Assembly (NCBI RefSeq): GCF_003332305.1
Contig: NZ_QOIO01000001.1
Span: 124,001-188,000, forward strand
Length of the DNA stretch: 64,000 nt
Source of the DNA: Microvirga aerophila
GTDB taxonomy: Bacteria; Pseudomonadota; Alphaproteobacteria; Rhizobiales; Beijerinckiaceae
Reading direction: 5' to 3'
A program made the translations under genes and the position numbers. The notes under the pieces were generated by a model that did no database searches, was not told the DNA's origin, and saw only the letters and a program-made list of their open reading frames with translations. Below, piece by piece: positions 34,399 to 43,277 of the stretch (position 1 is its first letter; each line of letters starts with the position of its first letter).

Positions 34399-34941
34399 TC
34401 ACATCCCCTCCGCACCGCGCGCCATTGCGGCGACGCCGGTGCGCGAGACCTCCACAAGTCCTACCGCCGTCATCAGCTTGATGAAGCGCTCGACCTCCTC
34501 GGTGGAGCCCGTGAGCTCGTACACGAAGGAGGTCAGAGTTGCGTCCAGGGTGCGGGCGCCGAACGCGGAGGCAAGGCGCATGGCCTCGACCCGGTGGTCG
34601 CCCTTGCCCACGACCTTCACCAGGCAGAGCTCCCGCTCCACCGCGTCGCCGGTGAGCGTGAGGTCTACCACCCGGTGCACGGGCACGAGACGACCGAGCT
34701 GACTCTTGATCTGCTCGATGATGCTGTCCGTACCGGTCGTCACGATGGTGATGCGCGAAATATGCGCCTCGTGCTCGGTCTCGGTGACGGTCAGGCTTTC
34801 AATGTTGTAGCCGCGGCCGGAGAACAGTCCAGCGATCCGGGCCAGCACGCCCGGTTCGTTGTCGACCACGATGGCGAGCGTGTGCCGGTTGACGGTTTCG
34901 ATGCGGGTGGCATCAGGATAGTGGGTGCTCATCTGGCTCAT
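34399..34941 (-). CDS. ilvH: Acetolactate synthase small (regulatory) subunit
   Basis: 180 residues. An N-terminal ACT domain (TLAIVVDNEPGVLARIAGLFSGRGYNIESL) binds valine for feedback control of IlvB. The start MSQMSTHYP at 34941 overlaps the glutathione S-transferase stop (ATGA); the longer in-frame start at 35058 has no homologous sequence. It is the third gene after ilvB and gst. The unusual point is the gene inserted between the two subunits. Confidence 0.96.
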   Translation of the reverse strand: MSQMSTHYPDATRIETVNRHTLAIVVDNEPGVLARIAGLFSGRGYNIESLTVTETEHEAHISRITIVTTGTDSIIEQIKSQLGRLVPVHRVVDLTLTGDAVERELCLVKVVGKGDHRVEAMRLASAFGARTLDATLTSFVYELTGSTEEVERFIKLMTAVGLVEVSRTGVAAMARGAEGM

Positions 34942-35648
34942 GACTCGTGGGTTCCAGGACCTTGTCTCAAGGCAGCTTGTCGGTAAACTTCGATCGGCTC
35001 TTCGTCGACTTCGTCTGCGTCGACGATCCATGCCTCCGTCAGAGCGGCATTCCTCCACTCCTGGAAAGCCGGGAGTGCAAGCACCGCATCCACGTAGGCT
35101 TGCGTCGTCGTATCGAGCGCAATCGAATAGGTGTCGAGGCGCGTCACCAGCGGCGCGTACATGGCATCGGCCGCCGAGAACTCGCCGAATAGAAACGGCC
35201 CACCTTGGCCGAAGCGCTCACGGGCTTGGCGCACGATGTCGCTAAAGCGCGCAACGTCCTTCGCAACCGCGTCGCCACGATCCCTCCGGGCGTATTTCTT
35301 GCCCAAATTCATAGGGCACGTGGACCGCAATCCCTGGAAGCCCGCATGCATTTCCGCCGCGACGGAGCGCGCCATGGCGCGAGCCTTGAGATCGACCGGC
35401 CAGACCTGAGCATCATAGGCGTCGCCCACATATTCCATGATGGCGAGGGTTTCCCACACGGTCACGTCGCTGTCGATCAGGATCGGCACCTTGCCGGCGG
35501 GCGAGTGTTCGAGAACCCGCGCCTTGGTGTCAGGTCGATCAAGCGGGATCAGGATCTCGTCGAACGCGATCCCAAGCTGCCGCATGAGCAGCCAGGGCCG
35601 CATCGACCAAGACGAGTAGAGTTTGTTGCCGATCACAAGGGTTGGCAT
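34938..35648 (-). CDS. Glutathione S-transferase family protein within the ilvB-ilvH operon
   Basis: 236 residues from ATG 35648, with AAGG upstream; ATG 35657 is too close to it. The thioredoxin-like N-terminal domain has NKLYSSWSMRPWLLMRQ near residues 6-22 and the PVWE-like glutathione-contact segment VTVWETLAI near 62-70, followed by the helical C-terminal domain. The active residue is probably a serine in SSWS. It sits 12 bases after ilvB and overlaps ilvH by four bases. Its substrate is unknown. Confidence 0.9.
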   Translation of the reverse strand: MPTLVIGNKLYSSWSMRPWLLMRQLGIAFDEILIPLDRPDTKARVLEHSPAGKVPILIDSDVTVWETLAIMEYVGDAYDAQVWPVDLKARAMARSVAAEMHAGFQGLRSTCPMNLGKKYARRDRGDAVAKDVARFSDIVRQARERFGQGGPFLFGEFSAADAMYAPLVTRLDTYSIALDTTTQAYVDAVLALPAFQEWRNAALTEAWIVDADEVDEEPIEVYRQAALRQGPGTHES

Positions 35649-35660
35649 GGCATGCATGCC

Positions 35661-37433
35661 TTAGACCAGCATCTTGCCCTTCTCGTCGATGACGGAGCCG
35701 ATATCGGTTCCGGTCTCGCCGAGATAGTCGTTAAGCAGCATCTCGTTATGAGCCTTGCCCGACGGGATCATCGGGAAACAATTTTCCGTCTTGTCGACGA
35801 TGCAGTCGAAGATCACGGGGCGGTTCACGTGGATCATCTCCAGGATCGCCGCGTCGAGATCGGCGGGCTTGTCGCAGCGCATGCCGACGCCGCCATAGGC
35901 TTCGGCGAGCTTCACGAAATCAGGCAGGGATTCCGAATAGCTCTGCGAGTAGCGGCCGCCGTGCAGCAGTTCCTGCCACTGGCGCACCATGCCCATGTAC
36001 TCATTGTTCAGGATGAAGATCTTGACCGGCAGGCGATACTGCACCGCCGTCGACATCTCCTGCATGTTCATGAGGATGGAGGCCTCGCCGGCGATGTCGA
36101 CGACGAGCGCCTTCGGGTTGGCGAGTTGCGCGCCGATGGCGGCGGGAAGACCGTAACCCATGGTGCCGAGGCCGCCCGAAGTCATCCAGCGGTTCGGATC
36201 CTCGAACTTGAAGTACTGGGCCGCCCACATCTGATGCTGGCCGACCTCCGTCGTCACATAGGTCTCGCGACCCTTCGTGAGTTCATAGAGGCGCTGGATC
36301 GCATATTGCGGCTTGATGGTCTCGTTCGAAGGCCGGTAGGCTAGGCAGTTGCGAGCGCGCCAGCCTTCGATCTTGTTCGTCCAGTCCTTCAAGGCGACCT
36401 TGTCGATCTGCGGCGCGGTCTGGCGCCACAGGCGCACCATGTCCTCCAGAACGTGCGCGCAATCGCCGATGATCGGAAGATCGACCTTCACGTTCTTGTT
36501 GATGGAGGACGGGTCGATGTCCACGTGGATGCGCTTCGAATAGGGCGAGAAGGCATCGAGCCGCCCGGTGATGCGATCGTCGAACCGCGCCCCGATATTG
36601 ATCATCACGTCGCATTCATGCATCGCGAGGTTGGCCTCGTAGGTGCCATGCATGCCGAGCATTCCGAGGAATTGCGGATCGGACGCCGGATAGGCCCCGA
36701 GCCCCATCAGGGTCGAGGTGATCGGGAAGCCCGTGAGGCGCACGAGTTCGCGCAGCAGCGACGCCGCATGCGGACCTGAATTGATGACGCCGCCGCCCGT
36801 ATAGAAGACGGGACGCTTGGCGTTCGCCATGAGTTCGATAGCGGCGCGGATCTTGTCCATATCGCCCTTGACGGCCGGGCGATATGTCTTGTGCTGGTTG
36901 TTGACCGGGCGAGAATAGGAGCCCGGCGTGAACTGGATGTCCTTCGGCAGATCGACCACCACCGGGCCAGGCCGGCCGTTCGAGGCCACATAGAAGGCCT
37001 CGTGCAGGATGCGCGGCAGGTCTTCGATGGATTTGACCAGATAGTTGTGCTTCGTGCAGTGGCGCGTGATGCCGACCGTGTCGCATTCCTGGAACGCGTC
37101 GGAGCCGATGAGATGGGTCGGAACCTGCCCGGTGATGCAGACCAGCGGGATCGAATCCATCATGGCGTCGGCAAGACCTGTCACGGCGTTCGTCGCCCCG
37201 GGACCTGAGGTCACCAGCACCACGCCGACCTTGCCCGAGGAGCGGGCATAGCCCTCGGCCGCGTGAACCGCGCCTTGCTCGTGCCGGACGAGGATATGCT
37301 TAACCTTGTCCTGGTGGAACAGGGCGTCATAGATCGGCAGCACCGCACCCCCGGGATATCCGAAGATATGCTCGACTCCCTGGTCCTGCAGGGCGCGGAT
37401 CACCATTTCGGCTCCGGTCATCGTCTCGCTCAT
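35661..37433 (-). CDS. ilvB: Acetolactate synthase large (catalytic) subunit
   Basis: ThDP enzyme making acetolactate or acetohydroxybutyrate, first step of valine/isoleucine synthesis. At 590 residues it is full length. The catalytic glutamate is Glu52 in HEQGAVHAAEG. The ThDP/Mg motif reads GEASILMN with NN about 27 residues downstream; the usual first aspartate of GD(G/A)S is a glutamate here (Glu450, codon GAG). The FAD-region QVPTHLIGSDAFQECD is present. A leader peptide with LILVV and a terminator precede it. Confidence 0.97.
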   Translation of the reverse strand: MSETMTGAEMVIRALQDQGVEHIFGYPGGAVLPIYDALFHQDKVKHILVRHEQGAVHAAEGYARSSGKVGVVLVTSGPGATNAVTGLADAMMDSIPLVCITGQVPTHLIGSDAFQECDTVGITRHCTKHNYLVKSIEDLPRILHEAFYVASNGRPGPVVVDLPKDIQFTPGSYSRPVNNQHKTYRPAVKGDMDKIRAAIELMANAKRPVFYTGGGVINSGPHAASLLRELVRLTGFPITSTLMGLGAYPASDPQFLGMLGMHGTYEANLAMHECDVMINIGARFDDRITGRLDAFSPYSKRIHVDIDPSSINKNVKVDLPIIGDCAHVLEDMVRLWRQTAPQIDKVALKDWTNKIEGWRARNCLAYRPSNETIKPQYAIQRLYELTKGRETYVTTEVGQHQMWAAQYFKFEDPNRWMTSGGLGTMGYGLPAAIGAQLANPKALVVDIAGEASILMNMQEMSTAVQYRLPVKIFILNNEYMGMVRQWQELLHGGRYSQSYSESLPDFVKLAEAYGGVGMRCDKPADLDAAILEMIHVNRPVIFDCIVDKTENCFPMIPSGKAHNEMLLNDYLGETGTDIGSVIDEKGKMLV

Positions 37434-37496
37434 GTCACTCGCTCCGTCAGGTCTGTTTGCGCGGGTCTGTTTTCGGGTGCTGGAGGAATTCTAGGC

Positions 37497-37522
37497 AATA
37501 AAAAAGGCCCCTGTGGGGGCCT
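37497..37522 (-). terminator. Attenuator terminator of the ilvB leader
   Basis: On the minus strand AGGCCCC (37516-37522) and GGGGCCT (37505-37511) pair around a CACA loop and are followed directly by TTTTTTATTG, a textbook intrinsic terminator. It lies 26 bases after the leader-peptide stop and about 64 bases before ilvB. Confidence 0.9.
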
Positions 37523-37524
37523 GT

Positions 37525-37571
37525 GCGCCATCGCCGGACCTGCGGGGTCAACCCCGCTCCGTCGATGGCGC
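37525..37571 (-). promoter_or_regulatory. Leader stem-loop upstream of the ilvB attenuator terminator
   Basis: GCGCCATCG (37563-37571) pairs with CGATGGCGC (37525-37533); within it GCGGGGT (37551-37557) pairs with ACCCCGC (37542-37548). The stem overlaps the end of the leader-peptide coding region, so a ribosome stalled on the LILVV codons would change its folding and that of the terminator. Confidence 0.65.
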
Positions 37572-37598
37572 TCGTACTACGAGAATAAGCTTGCGCAT
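37548..37598 (-). CDS. Branched-chain leader peptide for ilvB attenuation
   Basis: A 16-residue ORF, MRKLILVVRAPSTERG, with Leu, Ile, Leu, Val, Val consecutive (codons CTT ATT CTC GTA GTA). A perfect terminator follows within 26 bases, and ilvB after that. These are the amino acids whose synthesis IlvB begins, so charged-tRNA shortage would stall the ribosome at this run. No strong ribosome site precedes the ATG (GAGCTG about nine bases upstream). Too short for normal gene callers. Confidence 0.88.
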   Translation of the reverse strand: MRKLILVVRAPSTERG

Positions 37599-37631
37599 GA
37601 ATGCAGCTCTTCGTTTCAAAAGTTGCGCAGA

Positions 37632-37659
37632 CGCTAACCGATGGGTTTCATCCGGTCAA
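37632..37659 (-). promoter_or_regulatory. Predicted promoter of the ilvB leader
   Basis: On the minus strand TTGACC (37654-37659) and TTAGCG (37632-37637) are spaced by 16 bases, a good alphaproteobacterial match. A start near 37625 would give an RNA leader of about 190 bases before ilvB. Confidence 0.6.
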
Positions 37660-37761
37660 GCGGGAACGTATTTGGCACGAAACAGTCTAGCTTCTATGTT
37701 GGCGGGGCCTATTTCGATCAGGATCATGACGCCAAATACACTCTCGTCCACAGGCATAGCC

Positions 37762-38556
37762 ATGAACAGCCGGCGCATTACGGCAAGGGCCCTCCTCTTG
37801 GGCGATCGCCTCGACGTGGCCGGGCTCGAGCGCAGCGATCTCCTGTCCGCCGCTCCCATCGCATTTCGGGTCGGGCAGGATGGGTTCGTGGCCCTCTTCC
37901 GTTTCGGCGCCGTCGTGCTCGTGGGGCTGACCCCCCTGGAGGAGGACGAAGTCATCCGCGGCTTGCGCCAGCGCATCTCAGGCGAATTCGCCCGCCATGA
38001 GGAAGAAACGGCCATCATCGAAATCTCCACCGAACGAGAGGACCAGATCCCTCCAGGCGGGCCGATCTACCTCAAGGAGGTGTCGACCGAGCGCCTGATC
38101 GTGATCGCGGACGCCTTGGCCAAAAGCGTGTCGCTCGCCCGGGATGAAAGAGACGCGGCTGCCTTCTTCGACATCGTCGAGCCCTTCTCCCGGCACCTTG
38201 CCGAGAAGGGACGCCACCCGGGCAGCCGCCGCGAGATCCTCAAGCATGTGGGCCACGCCCTCCTGGTCCGGCAGCGCATCTCGGGGCGCGTCGCCGTGGA
38301 GGAAAAACCCGACGTCCTCTGGGACCGCCCCGACCTGGAGCGTCTCTATGCCCGTCTGGAGGACGAATACGAGTTAAAAGAACGTGCCGCCTCGCTCCAC
38401 CGGAAGCTCGAGGTCGTGGGAGATACGGCCCAGGCGCTGACCGACCTCATCAACACGGAGCGCTCGCTCAGGCTCGAACTGATCATCGTGCTGCTGATCG
38501 TGTTCGAGATCTTCATCACGTTCTACCAGATGTTCATAGGCGGGCCAGGGCATTGA
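37762..38556 (+). CDS. RMD1/DUF155 family protein with C-terminal membrane anchor
   Basis: 264 residues from the ATG at 37762; longer in-frame starts run back through the ilvB leader region and are rejected. The DUF155 pattern includes [11 protein letters not shown] near residue 47 and [19 protein letters not shown] near 195. The C-terminus has one membrane span ([19 protein letters not shown]). In yeast, relatives act in mitochondria; the bacterial role is unknown. It converges on miaA, overlapping by 23 bases. Confidence 0.88.
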   Translation: MNSRRITARALLLGDRLDVAGLERSDLLSAAPIAFRVGQDGFVALFRFGAVVLVGLTPLEEDEVIRGLRQRISGEFARHEEETAIIEISTEREDQIPPGGPIYLKEVSTERLIVIADALAKSVSLARDERDAAAFFDIVEPFSRHLAEKGRHPGSRREILKHVGHALLVRQRISGRVAVEEKPDVLWDRPDLERLYARLEDEYELKERAASLHRKLEVVGDTAQALTDLINTERSLRLELIIVLLIVFEIFITFYQMFIGGPGH

Positions 38557-39463
38557 GGCGGGACATGACGGCCTCGAAGCCCCTCTCCGGCTCCACCCAA
38601 GTCCAGTCTGGAAGCTGGTGCCGGAACCAGGTGAACTGGCGCTTGGCGTAGCGTCTCGTGTCGCCCTGCCCCTTCACGACGGCCTCGTCCCAATCGATCT
38701 CGCCCCGCAGGTAAGCCAAGAGCCCCGGCACCCCATGGGCCCGCATGGCAGGCAGCATCGGGTCCAGGTTGCGCTCGCCCAGGGCCCTCACCTCGTCGAG
38801 GGCACCCTGCTCCATCATGGCGAGGAAGCGCCCGTCGATGCGCCGGCGAAGCTCCTCCCGCTCGGGGGCCAGGAAGAGCTTGATGACCGGCCGGTCATTC
38901 AACAGCCCCGGCTGACGCGCGCCGTGGAACGACACGAGCGGCTGGCCGGTGGCGGCAAAAACCTCCAGGGCGCGCTGGACCCTTAGGCGGTCGGAGGGGC
39001 GCAAGGTCCGCGCAGACTCAGGGTCGCGCTCCGCGAGAAGGCGGTGGAGCTCAGGCGTTTCCAACCCTTCGCTCTCACGGCGGACTGCCTCGCGCACCTC
39101 GTCCGGCACAGCCGGAATATCGGAAAGGCCCTCTGTCAAAGCCTTGAAGTAGAGACCCGTGCCGCCCACGAAGATCGGCATCCTGCCGTCCAAGCCCCGC
39201 AGCACCTCGGCGGCATCGGCCACATAGCGCCCAACCGAGAAATTGATGGCTGCATCCACGTATCCATAGAGCCAATGCGGCGCTTGCGTCTCCTCCTCCG
39301 CGGTCGGGCGGGCCGTGAGGACCCGAAGGTCCCGGTAGACCTGCATGGAATCGGCATTGATCACGATTCCGTCGAGGGCCTGCGCCAGTTTGATGCCCAA
39401 TGCGGACTTGCCTGACGCGGTCGGCCCTGCAATGAGAACCGCACCGATCCCAGCCTCACTCAC
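38534..39463 (-). CDS. miaA: tRNA dimethylallyltransferase
   Basis: Adds the isopentenyl group to A37 of UNN-reading tRNAs. About 309 residues from a GTG at 39463, chosen because GPTASGKS then sits near residue 10, as in other MiaA proteins. The longer ATG start at 39583 would lie inside serB's start region. The DMAPP-binding and tRNA-binding segments [12 protein letters not shown] and QVYR...[13 protein letters not shown] are present. The gene is only 15 bases from serB on the other strand, so its promoter must overlap serB coding sequence. Confidence 0.95.
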   Translation of the reverse strand: MSEAGIGAVLIAGPTASGKSALGIKLAQALDGIVINADSMQVYRDLRVLTARPTAEEETQAPHWLYGYVDAAINFSVGRYVADAAEVLRGLDGRMPIFVGGTGLYFKALTEGLSDIPAVPDEVREAVRRESEGLETPELHRLLAERDPESARTLRPSDRLRVQRALEVFAATGQPLVSFHGARQPGLLNDRPVIKLFLAPEREELRRRIDGRFLAMMEQGALDEVRALGERNLDPMLPAMRAHGVPGLLAYLRGEIDWDEAVVKGQGDTRRYAKRQFTWFRHQLPDWTWVEPERGFEAVMSRLNALARL

Positions 39464-39478
39464 CGTCCGGTCCCCACG

Positions 39479-40387
39479 ATGGCGTCTCCTCAAAACTCTC
39501 TCGTCGCGACTCTTGTCGCCAACCCGCTCAAGCCTGCCGTCACGGATGAGGTCATCGCCCTGGCCGCGCAGGTGCTGGGACAAGAGACGGAACGGACCGT
39601 CCTGGCAAGAGGCGTTGCGGCCGACCTCGTTCTTTCGAATGCGGCCGATGCCAAGATGATCGAAGCCACCTTGCGCTCCACCCTCGCGGAGCAGCCCATT
39701 GACATCGTGGTCCAGCCCTTAAGCGGGCGGCGCAAGCGCCTGTTCCTCGCGGACATGGACTCGACCATGATCGGGCAGGAATGCATCGACGAACTTGCGG
39801 ATTTCGTCGGACTGAAAGCGGAAGTGTCCGAGATCACCGAGCGCGCCATGCGTGGCGAGATCGCCTTCGAGCCGGCGCTTCGCGAGCGGGTATCGCTTCT
39901 CAAGGATCTCCCGGTGAATGTCGTCGACGAGATCATCGCAAGCCGTATCACCCTTACCCCGGGTGGACGGGCACTGGTCCAGACCATGCGGGCCAATGGC
40001 GCTTATACATGCCTCGTCTCAGGCGGCTTCACCTTGTTCACCGGCCCTATAGGCGCCAAGATCGGCTTTCACGAGCACCGCTCGAACCTGCTGATCGTGG
40101 ATGGCGAGAAGCTCGCCGGAAAGGTCGAGGAGCCGATCCTCGGCCGGGAGGCAAAGCTCGCCACTCTTATCGAACTGCGCGACCGCCTCGGCCTCGGCCA
40201 CCACCACACAATGGCGGTCGGCGACGGCGCGAACGATCTCGCAATGCTGGGCGAAGCCGGCCTGGGCGTGGCCTTCCGGGCCAAACCTGCCGTTGCGGCA
40301 GCAGCCCACGCCCGGATTGACCATGCGGACCTCTCGGCGCTGCTTTATGCGCAGGGATATGAGGAGAGCGAGATCGTTCGAGGCTGA
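39479..40387 (+). CDS. serB: Phosphoserine phosphatase
   Basis: Last step of serine synthesis. At 302 residues, an N-terminal domain of about 80 residues precedes the HAD phosphatase core. The nucleophile motif is [10 protein letters not shown] (near residue 90), motif II is [10 protein letters not shown] near 180, and motif III/IV is [10 protein letters not shown] near 247. It diverges from miaA and is followed by a shared terminator with degP. Confidence 0.97.
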   Translation: MASPQNSLVATLVANPLKPAVTDEVIALAAQVLGQETERTVLARGVAADLVLSNAADAKMIEATLRSTLAEQPIDIVVQPLSGRRKRLFLADMDSTMIGQECIDELADFVGLKAEVSEITERAMRGEIAFEPALRERVSLLKDLPVNVVDEIIASRITLTPGGRALVQTMRANGAYTCLVSGGFTLFTGPIGAKIGFHEHRSNLLIVDGEKLAGKVEEPILGREAKLATLIELRDRLGLGHHHTMAVGDGANDLAMLGEAGLGVAFRAKPAVAAAAHARIDHADLSALLYAQGYEESEIVRG

Positions 40388-40410
40388 CGTTGCGGCAAGG
40401 GCTGAAACAA

Positions 40411-40434
40411 AAAGGCGGCCCGGAGGCCGCCTTT
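40411..40434. terminator. Bidirectional intrinsic terminator between serB and degP
   Basis: AAAGGCGGCC (40411-40420) and GGCCGCCTTT (40425-40434) form a perfect 10-bp stem around CGGA, with A-rich and T-rich flanks on the two sides. It serves both convergent genes. Confidence 0.92.
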
Positions 40435-40456
40435 TGTCGTTCTGTCTGCGTAACCC

Positions 40457-41974
40457 TTACTCGATCGACAAGGCCACGAAGCGCACCTCGCCCTGGGCGT
40501 TAGACACCAGCAGGAGTGCGGATTTGCGGCCCTGGCTCTTCAAGGCGTCGATCTTCGACGTCACGTCGGACGGGTTGGAAACCGGCTCCTGGTTGACCTC
40601 CACGATCACCTCACCGGCCTGAATCCGCTTGTCGGAGGCCGCCGAGTTGGGATCGACGCGAGTGATGACCACGCCCTTGGCGTCGTCTTTCAGGCTATAC
40701 CGGCGGCGCAACTCATCCGTGATCCCGGACATGTTGAGACCAAGTGCCTGGCGGGTGGCGGTCGGAGTCTCGGTGGAGGGCTGCTGCAGGCTCGCCTGCT
40801 TTTCGCCATCCTCCAGGCGGCCGAGGGTCACCTGCTTCTTCATCTCAGTGCCCTTGCGGACAATGGTCACGTCCACGGCCTTGCCCACAGAGGTCGAGGC
40901 GACGATCCGGGGCAGGTCGCGGGAATCCTTGACCTCCTTGTTGTCGAAGCGAACGATGACGTCGCCGACCTCGAGCCCAGCCGGCTTGGCCGGACCCTTC
41001 TCGTCGATGCCTGCGATGAGTGCGCCGCGGGCCGAGCCCAGGTTCAGGGCCTCGGCAGTGGCGTCGTCCACGTTCTGAATGCGGACGCCAAGCCAGCCGC
41101 GGCGGGTTTCACCAAACTCACGCAGCTGATCGATGACCGGTACGGCCGACGCGGCCGGAACCGCGAAACCGATGCCGACAGAGCCGCCCGTGGGCGACAG
41201 GATGGCCGTGTTGATGCCGATGACCTCGCCGTTCATGTTGAAGAGCGGGCCGCCCGAATTGCCCTTGTTGATGGACGCGTCGGTCTGGATGTAGTTGTCG
41301 TAGGGACCGGACTCGATATTGCGGCCCCGGGCCGACACGATGCCGGCGGTCACGGAGCCGCCGAGGCCGAACGGATTGCCGATCGCCATCACCCAGTCGC
41401 CCGGACGCAAGGCATCCGAATCGCCGAACTTCACCGCCTTGAGGGGCTTGTCGGACTTCACCTTGAGGACCGCGAGATCGATCTTGGAATCCTTGCCGAC
41501 GATTTCCGCCTTGAGGCGGGTGCCGTCGGAGAAGATCACGCTGATGTCGTTGGCGTCGCCGATCACGTGGTTGTTGGTGACGACGATTCCCGACGGATCG
41601 ATGACGAAGCCGGATCCGAGGGAGTTCGATCGGCGCGGACGCGACGGTGCGCTGTCGCCATTGCCGTTATTACCCTGGCCCCGACGGTTGAAGAACTCTT
41701 CAAAAAGGTCCTCGAACGGCGTGCCGGGCGGCAGCTGCGGCAAGGTCCGATTGCGGGTCTCGACGGTGGTCGAGGCCGAGATGTTGACCACCGCTCCTGT
41801 CACCTCGGCCGCAAGGTCGGCGAAGGACTCAGGCGCCGAACGGGCCTGGGCGGGGAGCGGCATGGCCGTTGCAACGAGCGCCAGCACCGCGAAGCAGGAC
41901 GCGGCCAGCCGGCGCAAGGGGCGCTGGGCCAGCGCTGTCCCGAAAGGCGCCGGCGGGTTCATGGCGTGGGTCAT
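40457..41974 (-). CDS. degP: DegP/HtrA-type periplasmic serine protease (Do family)
   Basis: Periplasmic protease and chaperone for damaged envelope proteins. 505 residues with an N-terminal signal (cleavage near AQA, about residue 44), a trypsin-like domain with the triad His in NNHVIGD, Asp in IDLAVLKV and Ser in GNSGGPLF, then two PDZ domains (about 290-390 and 410-500). A Gln/Asn/Gly-rich loop (RRGQGNNGNGD) precedes the protease domain. It ends a run with hflK, hflC and DUF2065, the usual membrane-quality-control arrangement. Confidence 0.96.
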   Translation of the reverse strand: MTHAMNPPAPFGTALAQRPLRRLAASCFAVLALVATAMPLPAQARSAPESFADLAAEVTGAVVNISASTTVETRNRTLPQLPPGTPFEDLFEEFFNRRGQGNNGNGDSAPSRPRRSNSLGSGFVIDPSGIVVTNNHVIGDANDISVIFSDGTRLKAEIVGKDSKIDLAVLKVKSDKPLKAVKFGDSDALRPGDWVMAIGNPFGLGGSVTAGIVSARGRNIESGPYDNYIQTDASINKGNSGGPLFNMNGEVIGINTAILSPTGGSVGIGFAVPAASAVPVIDQLREFGETRRGWLGVRIQNVDDATAEALNLGSARGALIAGIDEKGPAKPAGLEVGDVIVRFDNKEVKDSRDLPRIVASTSVGKAVDVTIVRKGTEMKKQVTLGRLEDGEKQASLQQPSTETPTATRQALGLNMSGITDELRRRYSLKDDAKGVVITRVDPNSAASDKRIQAGEVIVEVNQEPVSNPSDVTSKIDALKSQGRKSALLLVSNAQGEVRFVALSIE

Positions 41975-42126
41975 CGAGGATCCTCTCTTGGGAATACCAG
42001 TTATAGATTGTCAGTCTGGTCCGTCATTCAAGCGCTGATTAGGGCAGAAGCGGGGCTGGAGGTCCAGCGCCGCCGCATCGGGCGGCCTCCCGCCGGAAGG
42101 CCGGAGCCGTCACGGCGAACATGGCC

Positions 42127-42318
42127 CTAGCCGAACTGGCGAACCAGCCAGATGATCCCGAGACCGATGATCGCAGACACGATCCCGACGATCCGCATGC
42201 GGTCGCTCGGGCTATGGGCGGCCTCATACATGGCCTTGCGCATTCCGTCCGGAAAGGCCGCAAACAAAATGCCCTCGACCATCAGAGCGAGGCCGAGGGC
42301 TGCGATAAGGTCCAGCAT
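42127..42318 (-). CDS. DUF2065 small membrane protein
   Basis: 63 residues with two hydrophobic segments (near 3-20 and 43-60). DUF2065 proteins are regularly encoded right after hflC in proteobacteria, as here (8-base gap). The function is unknown; an accessory role in the HflKC/protease system is inferred from position. Confidence 0.88.
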   Translation of the reverse strand: MLDLIAALGLALMVEGILFAAFPDGMRKAMYEAAHSPSDRMRIVGIVSAIIGLGIIWLVRQFG

Positions 42319-42326
42319 CGGAGTGC

Positions 42327-43277
42327 TTATTGAGCAGGGGCCGGCTGAGCCGGAGCGGGCTGAGCTGGAGCGGGCTGCGCCGGCGCACCTGCGCCCCCGC
42401 CGTTCCGCTGACCTGTCGCGTCATTGAAAAAACGGAAGAAGTCGGAGGTGGGGCTCAACACGAAGCGTGTGTCTCCCGCCTTCAGGCCCACTTCATAGGC
42501 CTGCATGGACCGGTAGAAGGAGAAGAAGTCGGGGTCCTGGCTGAAGGCTTCGGCCAGAATCCGGTTCCGGTCTGCATCGCCTTGACCGCGGAGTTCTTCC
42601 GCCTGACGGTTCGCTTCGGCCCGGATGATCGTGGCCTCGCGTTCGGCGCGCGCGCGGATCGTCTGAGCCCGCTGCTGTCCGTTCGCCCGAAGATCGGCGG
42701 CCTCGCGCTCACGCTCGGTCCGCATGCGCTGATAGACGGCCTGGCTGTTGGCAGCCGGCAGGTCCACGCGGGTCAGGCGGACGTCGATCATCTCGATGCC
42801 GAGGCTTCCGGCCTGCGTGTTCACGTCTTCTTGAATGCGATTCATCAGGCTGCCGCGTTCCGTACGGACGATCGCATCGCGCGAGGCGTTCGCCAGCACG
42901 TTACGCATTACCGAGTTGGTGAAGCTCGCGAGCCGCTGATTGGCCAAGGCAATGTTGCCGACCGCCTGGTAGAACTTGAGCGGATCGATGATGCGGTAAC
43001 GGGTGAACGCATCCACCTCCAGGTTTTGCCGGTCGGCGGACAGAAGGGTCTGGACCGGGAGGTCGAGGTCCAGCACCCGCTTGTCGAAATACGTGACATT
43101 GTCGATGAGCGGCAGCTTGAACTTCAAGCCCGGCTCCCGGATCTCCGACTGCACGGCGCCGAACCGCAGCACGAGGGCGTACTGGGTCTGCTGCACGATG
43201 AAGATCGAGCTGTAGAGAACGATCGCCAGAAGGCCGAGCGCGATCAGGAAACCGGTGCGAAAGGTCGAGTTATTCAT
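42327..43277 (-). CDS. hflC: HflC, membrane protease modulator (SPFH family)
   Basis: 316 residues. It has an N-terminal membrane anchor (LIALGLLAIVLYSSIFIVQQ), an SPFH domain (about 25-190), then a coiled coil. It ends in an unusual short repeat of Pro-Ala-Pro-Ala-Gln units, about four copies, after the GGGAGAPAQ linker. With HflK it forms a large ring around FtsH. The start overlaps the hflK stop by four bases. Confidence 0.96.
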   Translation of the reverse strand: MNNSTFRTGFLIALGLLAIVLYSSIFIVQQTQYALVLRFGAVQSEIREPGLKFKLPLIDNVTYFDKRVLDLDLPVQTLLSADRQNLEVDAFTRYRIIDPLKFYQAVGNIALANQRLASFTNSVMRNVLANASRDAIVRTERGSLMNRIQEDVNTQAGSLGIEMIDVRLTRVDLPAANSQAVYQRMRTEREREAADLRANGQQRAQTIRARAEREATIIRAEANRQAEELRGQGDADRNRILAEAFSQDPDFFSFYRSMQAYEVGLKAGDTRFVLSPTSDFFRFFNDATGQRNGGGAGAPAQPAPAQPAPAQPAPAQ

